Shown here piece after piece: positions 16,836 to 24,271 of a DNA stretch of 64,000 nucleotides. Origin of the DNA: Mycobacterium sp. DL99 (GTDB lineage: Bacteria > Actinomycetota > Actinomycetes > Mycobacteriales > Mycobacteriaceae). Made by a program: the position numbers and the translations under genes. Numbering within the stretch: position 1 is the first letter of the stretch; each line of letters starts with the position of its first letter. The stretch lies in contig NZ_SJOM01000007.1 of assembly GCF_004762045.1 (NCBI RefSeq), forward strand, positions 6,491,558 through 6,555,557. Direction: 5' to 3'. The notes beneath the pieces were generated by a model. It did not search any database, was not told the origin of the DNA, and worked only from the letters and a program-made list of their open reading frames with translations.

Positions 16836-18119
16836 GTGGTTCATGCTCACGCGCTCCGTGCCCTCTGGCATTCGTTGCGCGGCATGACCGAATTCCGCCG
16901 GCTGTTGGAGTTGCGCGCGGTCAGCCAGTTCGCCGACGGCCTTTTCCAGGCCGGGTTGGCCGGCGCGATCCTGTTCAACCCGGAACGCGAGGCCGAGCCC
17001 TGGCAGATCGCCGCCTCGTTCGCGGTGACGTTCCTGCCGTACTCGGTGCTGGGCCCGTTCGCCGGTGCCCTGCTGGACCGCTGGGACCGCCGCCTCGTGC
17101 TGATCGGGGCGAACGCAGGCCGGCTGCTCGTGGTGCTGGCAGTGGGCACACTGCTGGCCTTCGGTGTCGGCGACGTACCCATCCTGTGCTGCGCGCTGAT
17201 CGTCAACGGGTTGACCCGGTTCGTCTCCTCAGGTCTGTCGGCCTCGCTGCCCGACGTGGTGCCGGCCGACCGGGTGATAACGATGAACTCGGTGGCTACC
17301 GCCATCGGCGCGTTGGCGGCATTCCTCGGCGCGGTCTTCATGCTGCTGCCGCGCAATCTGTTCGGTGCCTACGACGCCGGCGCCTCGGTGGTGATGTTCA
17401 TCGTCGCGCTTCCGGTAGCACTGGCGTTGTGGTTGTCGGTGCGCTTCGGTGCGCATGTGCTGGGTCCGCACGAGAGCAAGCGCACCATTCACGGCTCGGT
17501 GGCGTACGCGGTGGCCACCGGCTGGGTTCACGGTGCCCGCACGGTGTGGGCAGTGCCCACCGTCGCCGGCACCTTGGGCGGGCTCGCCGCACACCGCATG
17601 GCGTTCGGGATCAACTCGCTTCTGGTGCTGGTGATCGTCCGGCATACCGACAACCCGGATGTGACCGGACTGGGCCTGGGCAGTGCATTCCTGTTCCTGG
17701 CAGCCGGGGGTATCGGCCAGTTCCTGGCCACCGTGGCCGCTCCCGCGGCGATCGGCCGGTTCGGTCGTTACGCGACCGCCAACGGCGCACTGTGCCTCGC
17801 CGTGTTGATCCAGCTGGTGGCCATCGGGCTGCATGTGCCCGTGATGCTGGCCTGTGGCTTCCTGCTCGGCGCAGCAGGCCAGCTGGTGAAGCTCTGCGCG
17901 GATTCGGCGATGCAGATCGACGTCGACGACGCGTTGCGCGGCCACGTGTTCACCGTGCAGGACGCGCTGTTCTGGATGTCGTTCGTCGCGGCGATCGCGG
18001 GCGCGGCCGCGGTGATTCCCGCCGACGGGCGGTCGCCGGCACTGGTGGTCGCCGGCGCCGTGGCCTATCTCGTCGGCCTCGGACTCCACGCCACGCTGGC
18101 ATCCCCGAAGCGGGTGTGA
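16836..18119 (+). CDS. MFS transporter (Rv0037c-like)
   Basis: A 427-residue integral membrane protein with about 10-12 hydrophobic helices. The loop after helix 2 contains G-A-L-L-D-R-W-D-R-R, the classic MFS loop 2-3 motif, and helix 1 starts with S-Q-F-A-D-G-L-F-Q-A-G. It belongs to the MFS group resembling macrolide-efflux and enterobactin exporters; its substrate is not deducible. The order AlgH-like, MFS, DinB-like reproduces Rv0038-Rv0036c. GTG start supported by the adjacent -10 element. Confidence 0.88.
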   Translation: MVHAHALRALWHSLRGMTEFRRLLELRAVSQFADGLFQAGLAGAILFNPEREAEPWQIAASFAVTFLPYSVLGPFAGALLDRWDRRLVLIGANAGRLLVVLAVGTLLAFGVGDVPILCCALIVNGLTRFVSSGLSASLPDVVPADRVITMNSVATAIGALAAFLGAVFMLLPRNLFGAYDAGASVVMFIVALPVALALWLSVRFGAHVLGPHESKRTIHGSVAYAVATGWVHGARTVWAVPTVAGTLGGLAAHRMAFGINSLLVLVIVRHTDNPDVTGLGLGSAFLFLAAGGIGQFLATVAAPAAIGRFGRYATANGALCLAVLIQLVAIGLHVPVMLACGFLLGAAGQLVKLCADSAMQIDVDDALRGHVFTVQDALFWMSFVAAIAGAAAVIPADGRSPALVVAGAVAYLVGLGLHATLASPKRV

Positions 18120-18129
18120 CCCTGCGGTC

Positions 18130-18135
18130 TAGGCT
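18130..18135 (+). promoter_or_regulatory. -10 element of leaderless promoter
   Basis: TAGGCT ends 7 nt before the ATG at 18143. Confidence 0.55.
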
Positions 18136-18142
18136 GGCCGCC

Positions 18143-18919
18143 ATGGTGAGCGCCGAGCCGATCGTGGCCGACCTGTCCGCCGAGAGCGACGAACTCGATG
18201 CCCTGGTGGCCGACCTGCCGCCCGAGCGCTGGGCCACCGCCACCCCGGCCCAGGGCTGGACCATCGCCCACCAGATCGCCCACCTGCTGTGGACCGATCG
18301 GGTGTCGGTCATCGCGATCACCGACCAAGCCGGTTTCGACGCGGTTCTCGCCGAGGCGATGCAGGACCCGACCGGGTTCGTCGACGCCGCCGCCGAAGAA
18401 CTCGCGCTGACGCCTCCCGAGCAGCTGCTGGCCGATTGGCGCGGGACCCGCGCGAGATTGCACACCGAGCTGGTGAACGTGGCCGAAGGGCGCAAGCTGC
18501 CCTGGTTCGGCCCGCCGATGAGCGCGACGTCCATGGCCACCGCCCGCATGATGGAGACCTGGGCGCACGGCCTCGATGTGGCCGACGCGCTGGGAGTCCA
18601 CCGGCCCGCCACCGCGCGGCTCCGCTCGATTGCCCACATCGGCGTGCGCACAAGGGATTTCGCGTTCACCGTGCACGGACTGACACCACCCGCCGAGCCG
18701 TTCCGGGTCGAGCTGCGCGCTCCCGACGGCACGCTGTGGGAGTGGGGACCGCACGACGCCCAGCAGCGCGTGACGGGTTCGGCCGAAGACTTCTGCATGC
18801 TGGTGACCCAGCGCCGGGCGCCCGCCGAACTGGATGTGAGCGCGGTCGGTGACGACGCGGCCAAGTGGCTGACCATCGCGCAGGCCTTCGCCGGGCCGCC
18901 GGGCTCCGGCCGGAGCTGA
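18143..18919 (+). CDS. TIGR03084-family DinB-like metal-binding protein (Rv0036c-like)
   Basis: A 258-residue protein of the mycothiol-dependent maleylpyruvate isomerase/DinB-like superfamily. The N-terminal four-helix bundle shows a conserved P-A-Q-G-W-T-I-A-H-Q-I-A-H-L-L-W-T-D block and a second M-M-E-T-W-A-H-G-L-D-V-A-D-A-L-G block, the His/Glu residues expected to bind a divalent metal. The C-terminal half is a smaller SCP-like domain. The reaction is unknown; many relatives use mycothiol. It has its own TAGGCT -10 element close to the ATG although the MFS stop is only 23 bp upstream. Confidence 0.88.
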   Translation: MVSAEPIVADLSAESDELDALVADLPPERWATATPAQGWTIAHQIAHLLWTDRVSVIAITDQAGFDAVLAEAMQDPTGFVDAAAEELALTPPEQLLADWRGTRARLHTELVNVAEGRKLPWFGPPMSATSMATARMMETWAHGLDVADALGVHRPATARLRSIAHIGVRTRDFAFTVHGLTPPAEPFRVELRAPDGTLWEWGPHDAQQRVTGSAEDFCMLVTQRRAPAELDVSAVGDDAAKWLTIAQAFAGPPGSGRS

Positions 18920-18929
18920 GCACGCGGAG

Positions 18930-19421
18930 TCAGGAGACCGCGTCGGCGCGGCCGTCCCCATCGGTGTCGGCCAGCTTCAGGTCCCACCGCCCGTCACCGT
19001 CGGTGTCGACGTACGCCAAGCCCGGCCCGAGCACCCGGTCGGCCAAACCGTCCCCGTCGACATCGAGCAGCCGGTCATCGGTGGCGCCGTCGCCGTCGAA
19101 ATCGACCAGCGGCCCTCCGGTTTTTTCGACCCCGTCCAACCCGAACCAGCGCACCTGCCCGGACCGGTCCACCCGCACCGCCCAGGTGCCCGAACCGTCG
19201 TCGGAGAAGTAACTTTCGGCCTGCCCGTCGTCAACGACGTCGAGCACCGCCCGCTCGGCGATACCGTCACCGTCGAAATCGGCCATGACATCATCGATAC
19301 GGCCGTCCCCGTCGAAATCCAGACCGATGCCGTCGGGGCTGCCGTTGCCGTCCACATCCACATCGGGCACCCCGGTGAAGATGGTCGCGGTCCCGTCGGG
19401 GTCACCCAGGCAGTAGTCCAT
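18930..19421 (-). CDS. DxDxDG-repeat (calcium-binding-like) protein, Rv3906c-like
   Basis: A 163-residue, very acidic protein built from about seven copies of a D-x-D-G-D/N-G loop (for example D-F-D-G-D-G-R-I-D-D, D-V-D-G-D-G-L-A-D-R, D-T-D-G-D-G-R-W-D). These resemble dockerin, thrombospondin-3 or FG-GAP calcium-binding loops. There is no signal peptide, which is unusual because such repeats normally work outside the cell. It follows pcnA by 18 bp on the same strand and is probably co-transcribed with it. It matches recalled M. tuberculosis Rv3906c (sometimes annotated pullulanase-like, which the sequence does not support). Function unknown. Confidence 0.82.
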   Translation of the reverse strand: MDYCLGDPDGTATIFTGVPDVDVDGNGSPDGIGLDFDGDGRIDDVMADFDGDGIAERAVLDVVDDGQAESYFSDDGSGTWAVRVDRSGQVRWFGLDGVEKTGGPLVDFDGDGATDDRLLDVDGDGLADRVLGPGLAYVDTDGDGRWDLKLADTDGDGRADAVS

Positions 19422-19439
19422 GACTGATCAGACGCACGA

Positions 19440-20897
19440 TCAGCCCCTGGCGTTCCACCATTTCAACAATTCGTCGATGGCCTGCTCGCGGGACAACGGC
19501 CCGTGGTCGAGCCGCAACTCCTTCAGATACCGCCATGCCTCACCGATCTGCGGGCCCGCCGGGATACCGAGGATCTCCATGATCTCGTTGCCGTCGAGAT
19601 CCGGCCGGACCCGCTGCAGATCCTCCTTGGCCGCCAGCTCGGCGATCCGGTTCTCCAGATCGTCATAGTTGGCCTGCAGTCGCGCGGCACGGCGCTTGTT
19701 GCGGGTGGTGCAGTCGGCGCGCACCAGCTTGTGCAGCCGGCCGAGCAGCGGGCCGGCGTCGGCGACGTAGCGGCGCACCGCCGAGTCGGTCCACTTGCCC
19801 GTGCCCTTGTCGTCGGCGTAGCCGTGGAACCGCAGATGGAGATACACCAGCTGCGATACGTCGTCGACCATCTGCTTGGAGTATTTGAGCGCCCGCATCC
19901 GCTTGCGGGTCATCTTGGCGCCGACCACCTCGTGGTGGTGGAAGCTCACCCCGCCGTCGGACTCGTGCTTGCGGGTGGCGGGCTTGCCGATGTCGTGCAG
20001 CAGTGCAGCCCAGCGCAACACCAGGTCCGGACCCTGGTCCTCCAGGTCCACCGCCTGGCGCAGCACCGTCAGCGAATGCCAGTAGACGTCCTTGTGCTGG
20101 TGATGTTCGTCGATGGCCATCCGCATCTCGCCGACCTCGGGCAACACCACGTCACCGAGCCCGGTCTGCACCATCAGATCGACACCGGCCACGGGATCCG
20201 CGCCCAGCAGCAGCTTGTCCAGTTCGGCGGCAACCCGCTCGACGGTGATGCGCTCCAACTGCGGGGCCATCTCCAGCAGCGCCTCGAGCACCCGCGGCGC
20301 CACCCCGAACCCGAGTTGCGACACGAACCGGGCCGCCCGCAGCATCCGCAGCGGATCGTCCCCGAACGACACCTGCGGGGCCGACGGGGTGTCGAGCACC
20401 TTGGCCTGGATGGCCGCCAAACCGCCCAGGGGATCATGGAATTCGGCTGGGCCGTCGGCCGTGATGCGTACCGCCATCGCGTTCACGGTGAAGTCGCGGC
20501 GGACCAGATCGTCTCCGAGGTTGTCGCCGAACTCGACAGTCGGATTTCGCGACACCTGGTCATAGCTGTCCGCCCGGAACGTGGTGATCTCCAGCCGGTG
20601 CTCACCCTTGCCGACGCCGATGGTGCCGAAGTCGATCCCGGTATCCCACAGCGCGTCAGCCCACGGACGCAGGAGCTTCAACATCTGCTCGGGGCGGGCG
20701 TCGGTGGTGAAATCGAGATCGCTGTGCTCGGTCAGCCGGCCCAGCAGGGCGTCGCGCACACTGCCGCCGACGAGATACAGCTCGTGACCCGCCGCGGCGA
20801 ACACCGCACCGAGCCCGCGCAGTACCTCGGCGCGGTGGTTCAGCGAGACCAGTGCGCCTGCCAACAATTCGGCATCAGTAACAACAGCGTCGGACAC
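19440..20897 (-). CDS. pcnA: CCA-adding tRNA nucleotidyltransferase
   Basis: A 485-residue class II nucleotidyltransferase that adds or repairs the 3' CCA end of tRNAs. The head domain has G-G-S-V-R-D-A-L-L-G and the catalytic D-L-D-F pair; the neck has R-R-D-F-T-V-N-A-M-A. A C-terminal HD phosphohydrolase domain carries A-L-L-H-D-I-G-K-P and a second H-H-H-E block, as in other actinobacterial enzymes. The name pcnA is historical; poly(A) polymerase is the alternative role. The GTG at 20897 is preceded by a TAGGCT -10 element 8 nt upstream, so the much longer open frame to 21701 is not coding. Confidence 0.94.
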   Translation of the reverse strand: MSDAVVTDAELLAGALVSLNHRAEVLRGLGAVFAAAGHELYLVGGSVRDALLGRLTEHSDLDFTTDARPEQMLKLLRPWADALWDTGIDFGTIGVGKGEHRLEITTFRADSYDQVSRNPTVEFGDNLGDDLVRRDFTVNAMAVRITADGPAEFHDPLGGLAAIQAKVLDTPSAPQVSFGDDPLRMLRAARFVSQLGFGVAPRVLEALLEMAPQLERITVERVAAELDKLLLGADPVAGVDLMVQTGLGDVVLPEVGEMRMAIDEHHQHKDVYWHSLTVLRQAVDLEDQGPDLVLRWAALLHDIGKPATRKHESDGGVSFHHHEVVGAKMTRKRMRALKYSKQMVDDVSQLVYLHLRFHGYADDKGTGKWTDSAVRRYVADAGPLLGRLHKLVRADCTTRNKRRAARLQANYDDLENRIAELAAKEDLQRVRPDLDGNEIMEILGIPAGPQIGEAWRYLKELRLDHGPLSREQAIDELLKWWNARG

Positions 20898-20905
20898 GTT
20901 CGATG

Positions 20906-20911
20906 AGCCTA
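20906..20911 (-). promoter_or_regulatory. -10 element of leaderless promoter for pcnA
   Basis: TAGGCT on the minus strand ends 8 nt before the GTG at 20897. Confidence 0.5.
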
Positions 20912-20968
20912 ATGCTCGCAGTGTGGTCACAACCGGCGAGTGGGGCAGGAGGCCAACCCCGTGGCAGC

Positions 20969-20974
20969 TACTAT
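20969..20974 (+). promoter_or_regulatory. -10 element of leaderless promoter for mutT4
   Basis: TACTAT ends 7 nt before the GTG at 20982, supporting that start over the upstream GTG at 20961. Confidence 0.55.
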
Positions 20975-20981
20975 CGCTTGG

Positions 20982-21785
20982 GTGTCGGACGGCGAACAGG
21001 CCAAACCACGACGGCGCCGCAGCCGGCGTCGTGGCCGTCGTCGTGCACAAAGGGCGGCGGGGCCCCCGGCCGGTGATCAGGGCAATGACGCCGCCGGCCC
21101 CAGCGAGGCGACCGCCGGTTCCCCGAATCCCGCACCCACCCCGCGTGACCAGTCCAAGCAGCACAAATCGCGGCCGCGCCGGCCACCGGAGCGGCTGCGC
21201 ACCGTGCACGAGACGTCGGCCGGAGGTCTGGTCATCGACGGAATCGACGGCCCCAAGGACACGCAGGTGGCAGCGTTGATCGGCCGGGTCGATCGCCGCG
21301 GCCGGATGCTGTGGTCGCTGCCCAAGGGGCACATCGAACTCGGCGAGACGGCCGAGCAGACCGCGATCCGCGAGGTCGCCGAAGAAACCGGTATCCGCGG
21401 TGACGTGCTGGCCGCGCTCGGCAGCATCGACTACTGGTTCGTCACCGAGGGCCGCCGGGTGCACAAGACCGTGCACCATTACCTCCTGCGCTTTCAGGGC
21501 GGGGAGCTGTCCGACGACGACGTCGAGGTGACCGAGGTCGCCTGGGTCCCGCTGCGGGATCTGCCCTCCCGGTTGGCCTACGCCGACGAGCGCAAGCTCG
21601 CCGAAGTGGCCGGGGAACTCATCGACAAGCTGCACACCGACGGTCCCGGCTCCTTGCCGCCGCTGCCCCGCAGCGCGCCCCGGCGCCGTCCCCAGACCCA
21701 TTCACATGCCCGCAATCACCGCCGCGACGACCCTGCGCAACCCCAGCCCCGCCGGCGCACGAACGGATGCGGACAGGGACCGTGA
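20982..21785 (+). CDS. mutT4: NUDIX hydrolase MutT4
   Basis: A 267-residue NUDIX protein. The first ~70 residues are Arg-rich and low complexity, probably disordered. The core (~75-220) contains the Nudix box G-H-I-E-L-G-E-T-A-E-Q-T-A-I-R-E-V-A-E-E with the metal-binding R-E-x2-E-E. Family members hydrolyse nucleoside diphosphates linked to other groups; mycobacterial MutT4 is counted among oxidised-nucleotide sanitising candidates, with a mild mutator phenotype reported for some lineages. The C-terminal tail is again basic. It is divergent from pcnA and overlaps the start of the next gene. Confidence 0.9.
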   Translation: MSDGEQAKPRRRRSRRRGRRRAQRAAGPPAGDQGNDAAGPSEATAGSPNPAPTPRDQSKQHKSRPRRPPERLRTVHETSAGGLVIDGIDGPKDTQVAALIGRVDRRGRMLWSLPKGHIELGETAEQTAIREVAEETGIRGDVLAALGSIDYWFVTEGRRVHKTVHHYLLRFQGGELSDDDVEVTEVAWVPLRDLPSRLAYADERKLAEVAGELIDKLHTDGPGSLPPLPRSAPRRRPQTHSHARNHRRDDPAQPQPRRRTNGCGQGP

Positions 21786-24271
21786 CCGCCGCCCCGGCGG
21801 TGCGCCGAGGGGTTTCCCTCCTGGCGCACACAGTGGTGCTTGTAGCGGTGGTGTTGTTGTTCTCGGTGTGGTCCACCGCCGCGCTCCCCGTACTCCTGCC
21901 CCGTGCGGGCGCAAGCGAACCCGGTGCCCTGCCGTTCCTGCAGATCCGGATCGACCGCGTCACCCCCAACGTCGTCACCACCACCAGTGAATCGGTGCTG
22001 ACGGTCAGCGGGGCCGTACTCAACGTCGGCGACCGGCCGGTACGCGACGTGGACATCCGGATGGAGCACGCCAAGGCCGTGACCTCATCGAGCCAGCTGC
22101 GCACCGACCTCACCGGAGACGGTGACCGGTTCGAGCCCGTGGCCGACTTCGTCACGTTGGCACCGGAGTTGCAGCGCGGCCAGTCGGTGGGATTCACGCT
22201 GGCCTACCCCCTGCGCGCCGAAGGTGCCGGATCGCTGCACATCACCGAACCCGGCGTCTACCCCGTACTGATCAACGTCAACGGCACGCCCGATTACGGG
22301 GCCCCGGCCAAACTCGACGATGCCCGCTTCCTGCTGCCCGTCCTCGGCGTACCGTCCGACCGGCAAGCAGACAACAGCACCGACTCGATGTCAGCCGCGG
22401 ACACCCTCAATTCGGTGGTACCGCCGGACACGTCGCAGCCGGTACGGATGACCATGCTCTGGCCGTTGGCCGACCGGCCGCGGCTGGCCCCGGGCGCCCC
22501 CGGTGGAACGACGCCCGTACGCCTGGTCGACGACAGCCTCGCCGCCTCGCTGGCCCCGGGCGGACGGCTCGACACATTGCTGTCGGCAGCCGACTTCGCC
22601 ACCGGGCCGACCGTCGACTCCGGCGGCCAGATGCGAGCCACCCTGTGCCTTGCCGTCGACCCCGATCTGTTGGTCACGGTCAACGCGATGACGGGCGGCT
22701 ACGTCGTCAACGACGGGCCCGACGCCGGGCCCAGGACCCCGACTCGCCCCGGTACCGGCCAGGAGGCCGCCATCGGCTGGCTGAATCGACTGCGCGCCCT
22801 GGCCGCACGGCTCTGCGTGGCGCCCACCAACTACGCGCAAGCCGATCTGACCGCACTGCAGCGGGTCGGCGATCCGGGCCTGAGCGCGATCGCCACCAAC
22901 GGTGCCGGCGACATCGTCGACCAGATTCTGGGCGTCGCCTCGATCCGCGGGGCCAGCATCCTGGGCGACGGCCCCCTCACCCGCCCGGCCCTGGACCTGC
23001 TGGCCGCCCAGGGCCAGACGGTCGCCATCTCGGCCGCTCACATCGCGGCCCAGGACTCGGAAACCGGCGCTCCCGAGACCGCCGACGTCGCGCCGCTGCG
23101 GTACCGGCCAGAGGTCGTGGCCGCCGGATTCGACCCGGCCGTCGGTGCCGCGCTGGCCGGTGCGGGCACCGACCCGGTGGCGCCGTCCTACCTGGACCCG
23201 TCACTGGAGATCCCGGTACGCCACGACTCGCAGACCGCACGCCGCCAGGATGCGCTGGGTGCTCTGCTGTGGCGCGGGCTCACGCCCACCGAGGAACCCC
23301 GGACCCAGATCCTGATGCCACCGCTGGTGTGGTCCCTCGACGCCGACGACGCGCAGGCCATCCTGACGTCGGTGGCCACCACGATCCACGCCGGGCTGGC
23401 CGTGCCGCGCCCGCTGCCCGCGGTGATCGCCGAGAGCAACGCCGTACCGCCCGAGCCCGTGGCGCCCCCGCCGCCGGACTCCCTCGGCAACCCGCGCAGC
23501 AGCATCGACGAGAACATCAACAGCGGCATCGCGGCGGTGATCAGCCGGTTGTGGGGGCTGACCGCCGCGCTGACCACCGACGAGCGCACCGGGCTGACCG
23601 GCATGCAGTACACCGCGCCGCTGCGGGAGGACATGCTGCGGGCGCTCAGCCAGTCCGTGCCGCCGGAGGCCCGTGAGGGGCTGGCCGAGCAGCGATTGCA
23701 GACGGTCAGCCGCAGCGTCAACGACATGTTCGGCGCGGTGACGATCGTCAACCCGGGTGGGGCGTACACGCTGGCCACCGAACGCAGCCCGCTCCCGCTG
23801 GCGTTGCGCAACGACCTGCCGGTGCCGGTACGGGTCCGGCTGCACGTCGATACGCCGCCCGGCATGACCGTCACCGACATGGGCGAGATCGAACTGCCGC
23901 CCGGCTACCTGCCGCTGCGGGTACCGATCGAGGTGCACTTCACCCAGCGGGTGGCCGTCGACGTCAGCCTGCAGACCGCCGACGGTCTGACCCTCGGTGA
24001 GCCGGTGCGTTTGTCGGTGCATTCGAACGCCTACGGCAAGGTGCTGTTCTTCATCACGCTGTCGGCCGGGGCGGTGCTCGTGGCGCTCGCCGGTCGCCGG
24101 TTGTGGCACCGCTTCCGCGGCCAGCCCGACCGCGCGGACCTCATCCCGCCGGGCGAACACCCTGACCCGCTCGACGTCGCGATGGCGTTCAACAATGACA
24201 CCGGCAGCGGAGACGCTGTCGAGGCCGCCCCGAAGGCGGCCGCCGAACACAGTCCGGATCGACCCAGATGA
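21782..24271 (+). CDS. large secreted/membrane-anchored DUF6049 protein (Rv3909-like)
   Basis: An 829-residue protein with an N-terminal signal anchor (L-L-A-H-T-V-V-L-V-A-V-V-L-L-F), a long extracytoplasmic region, and a C-terminal membrane helix (V-L-F-F-I-T-L-S-A-G-A-V-L-V-A-L) near residue 760 followed by a short cytosolic tail. The N-terminal part resembles an immunoglobulin-like NEW1/DUF11-type domain (V-L-T-V-S-G-A-V-L-N-V-G-D-R-P-V). GTG 21782 overlaps the mutT4 stop as GTGA; ATG/other starts to 21767 are possible. It overlaps murJ by 4 bp, so it is translationally coupled to the lipid II flippase and may support cell-wall assembly (inference). Confidence 0.85.
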   Translation: MTAAPAVRRGVSLLAHTVVLVAVVLLFSVWSTAALPVLLPRAGASEPGALPFLQIRIDRVTPNVVTTTSESVLTVSGAVLNVGDRPVRDVDIRMEHAKAVTSSSQLRTDLTGDGDRFEPVADFVTLAPELQRGQSVGFTLAYPLRAEGAGSLHITEPGVYPVLINVNGTPDYGAPAKLDDARFLLPVLGVPSDRQADNSTDSMSAADTLNSVVPPDTSQPVRMTMLWPLADRPRLAPGAPGGTTPVRLVDDSLAASLAPGGRLDTLLSAADFATGPTVDSGGQMRATLCLAVDPDLLVTVNAMTGGYVVNDGPDAGPRTPTRPGTGQEAAIGWLNRLRALAARLCVAPTNYAQADLTALQRVGDPGLSAIATNGAGDIVDQILGVASIRGASILGDGPLTRPALDLLAAQGQTVAISAAHIAAQDSETGAPETADVAPLRYRPEVVAAGFDPAVGAALAGAGTDPVAPSYLDPSLEIPVRHDSQTARRQDALGALLWRGLTPTEEPRTQILMPPLVWSLDADDAQAILTSVATTIHAGLAVPRPLPAVIAESNAVPPEPVAPPPPDSLGNPRSSIDENINSGIAAVISRLWGLTAALTTDERTGLTGMQYTAPLREDMLRALSQSVPPEAREGLAEQRLQTVSRSVNDMFGAVTIVNPGGAYTLATERSPLPLALRNDLPVPVRVRLHVDTPPGMTVTDMGEIELPPGYLPLRVPIEVHFTQRVAVDVSLQTADGLTLGEPVRLSVHSNAYGKVLFFITLSAGAVLVALAGRRLWHRFRGQPDRADLIPPGEHPDPLDVAMAFNNDTGSGDAVEAAPKAAAEHSPDRPR

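Noticed and set aside
20898..21701. N-terminal extension of pcnA through the divergent mutT4 gene
   Set aside because: It would cover the Nudix coding sequence antisense, and a TAGGCT -10 element points to the GTG at 20897.
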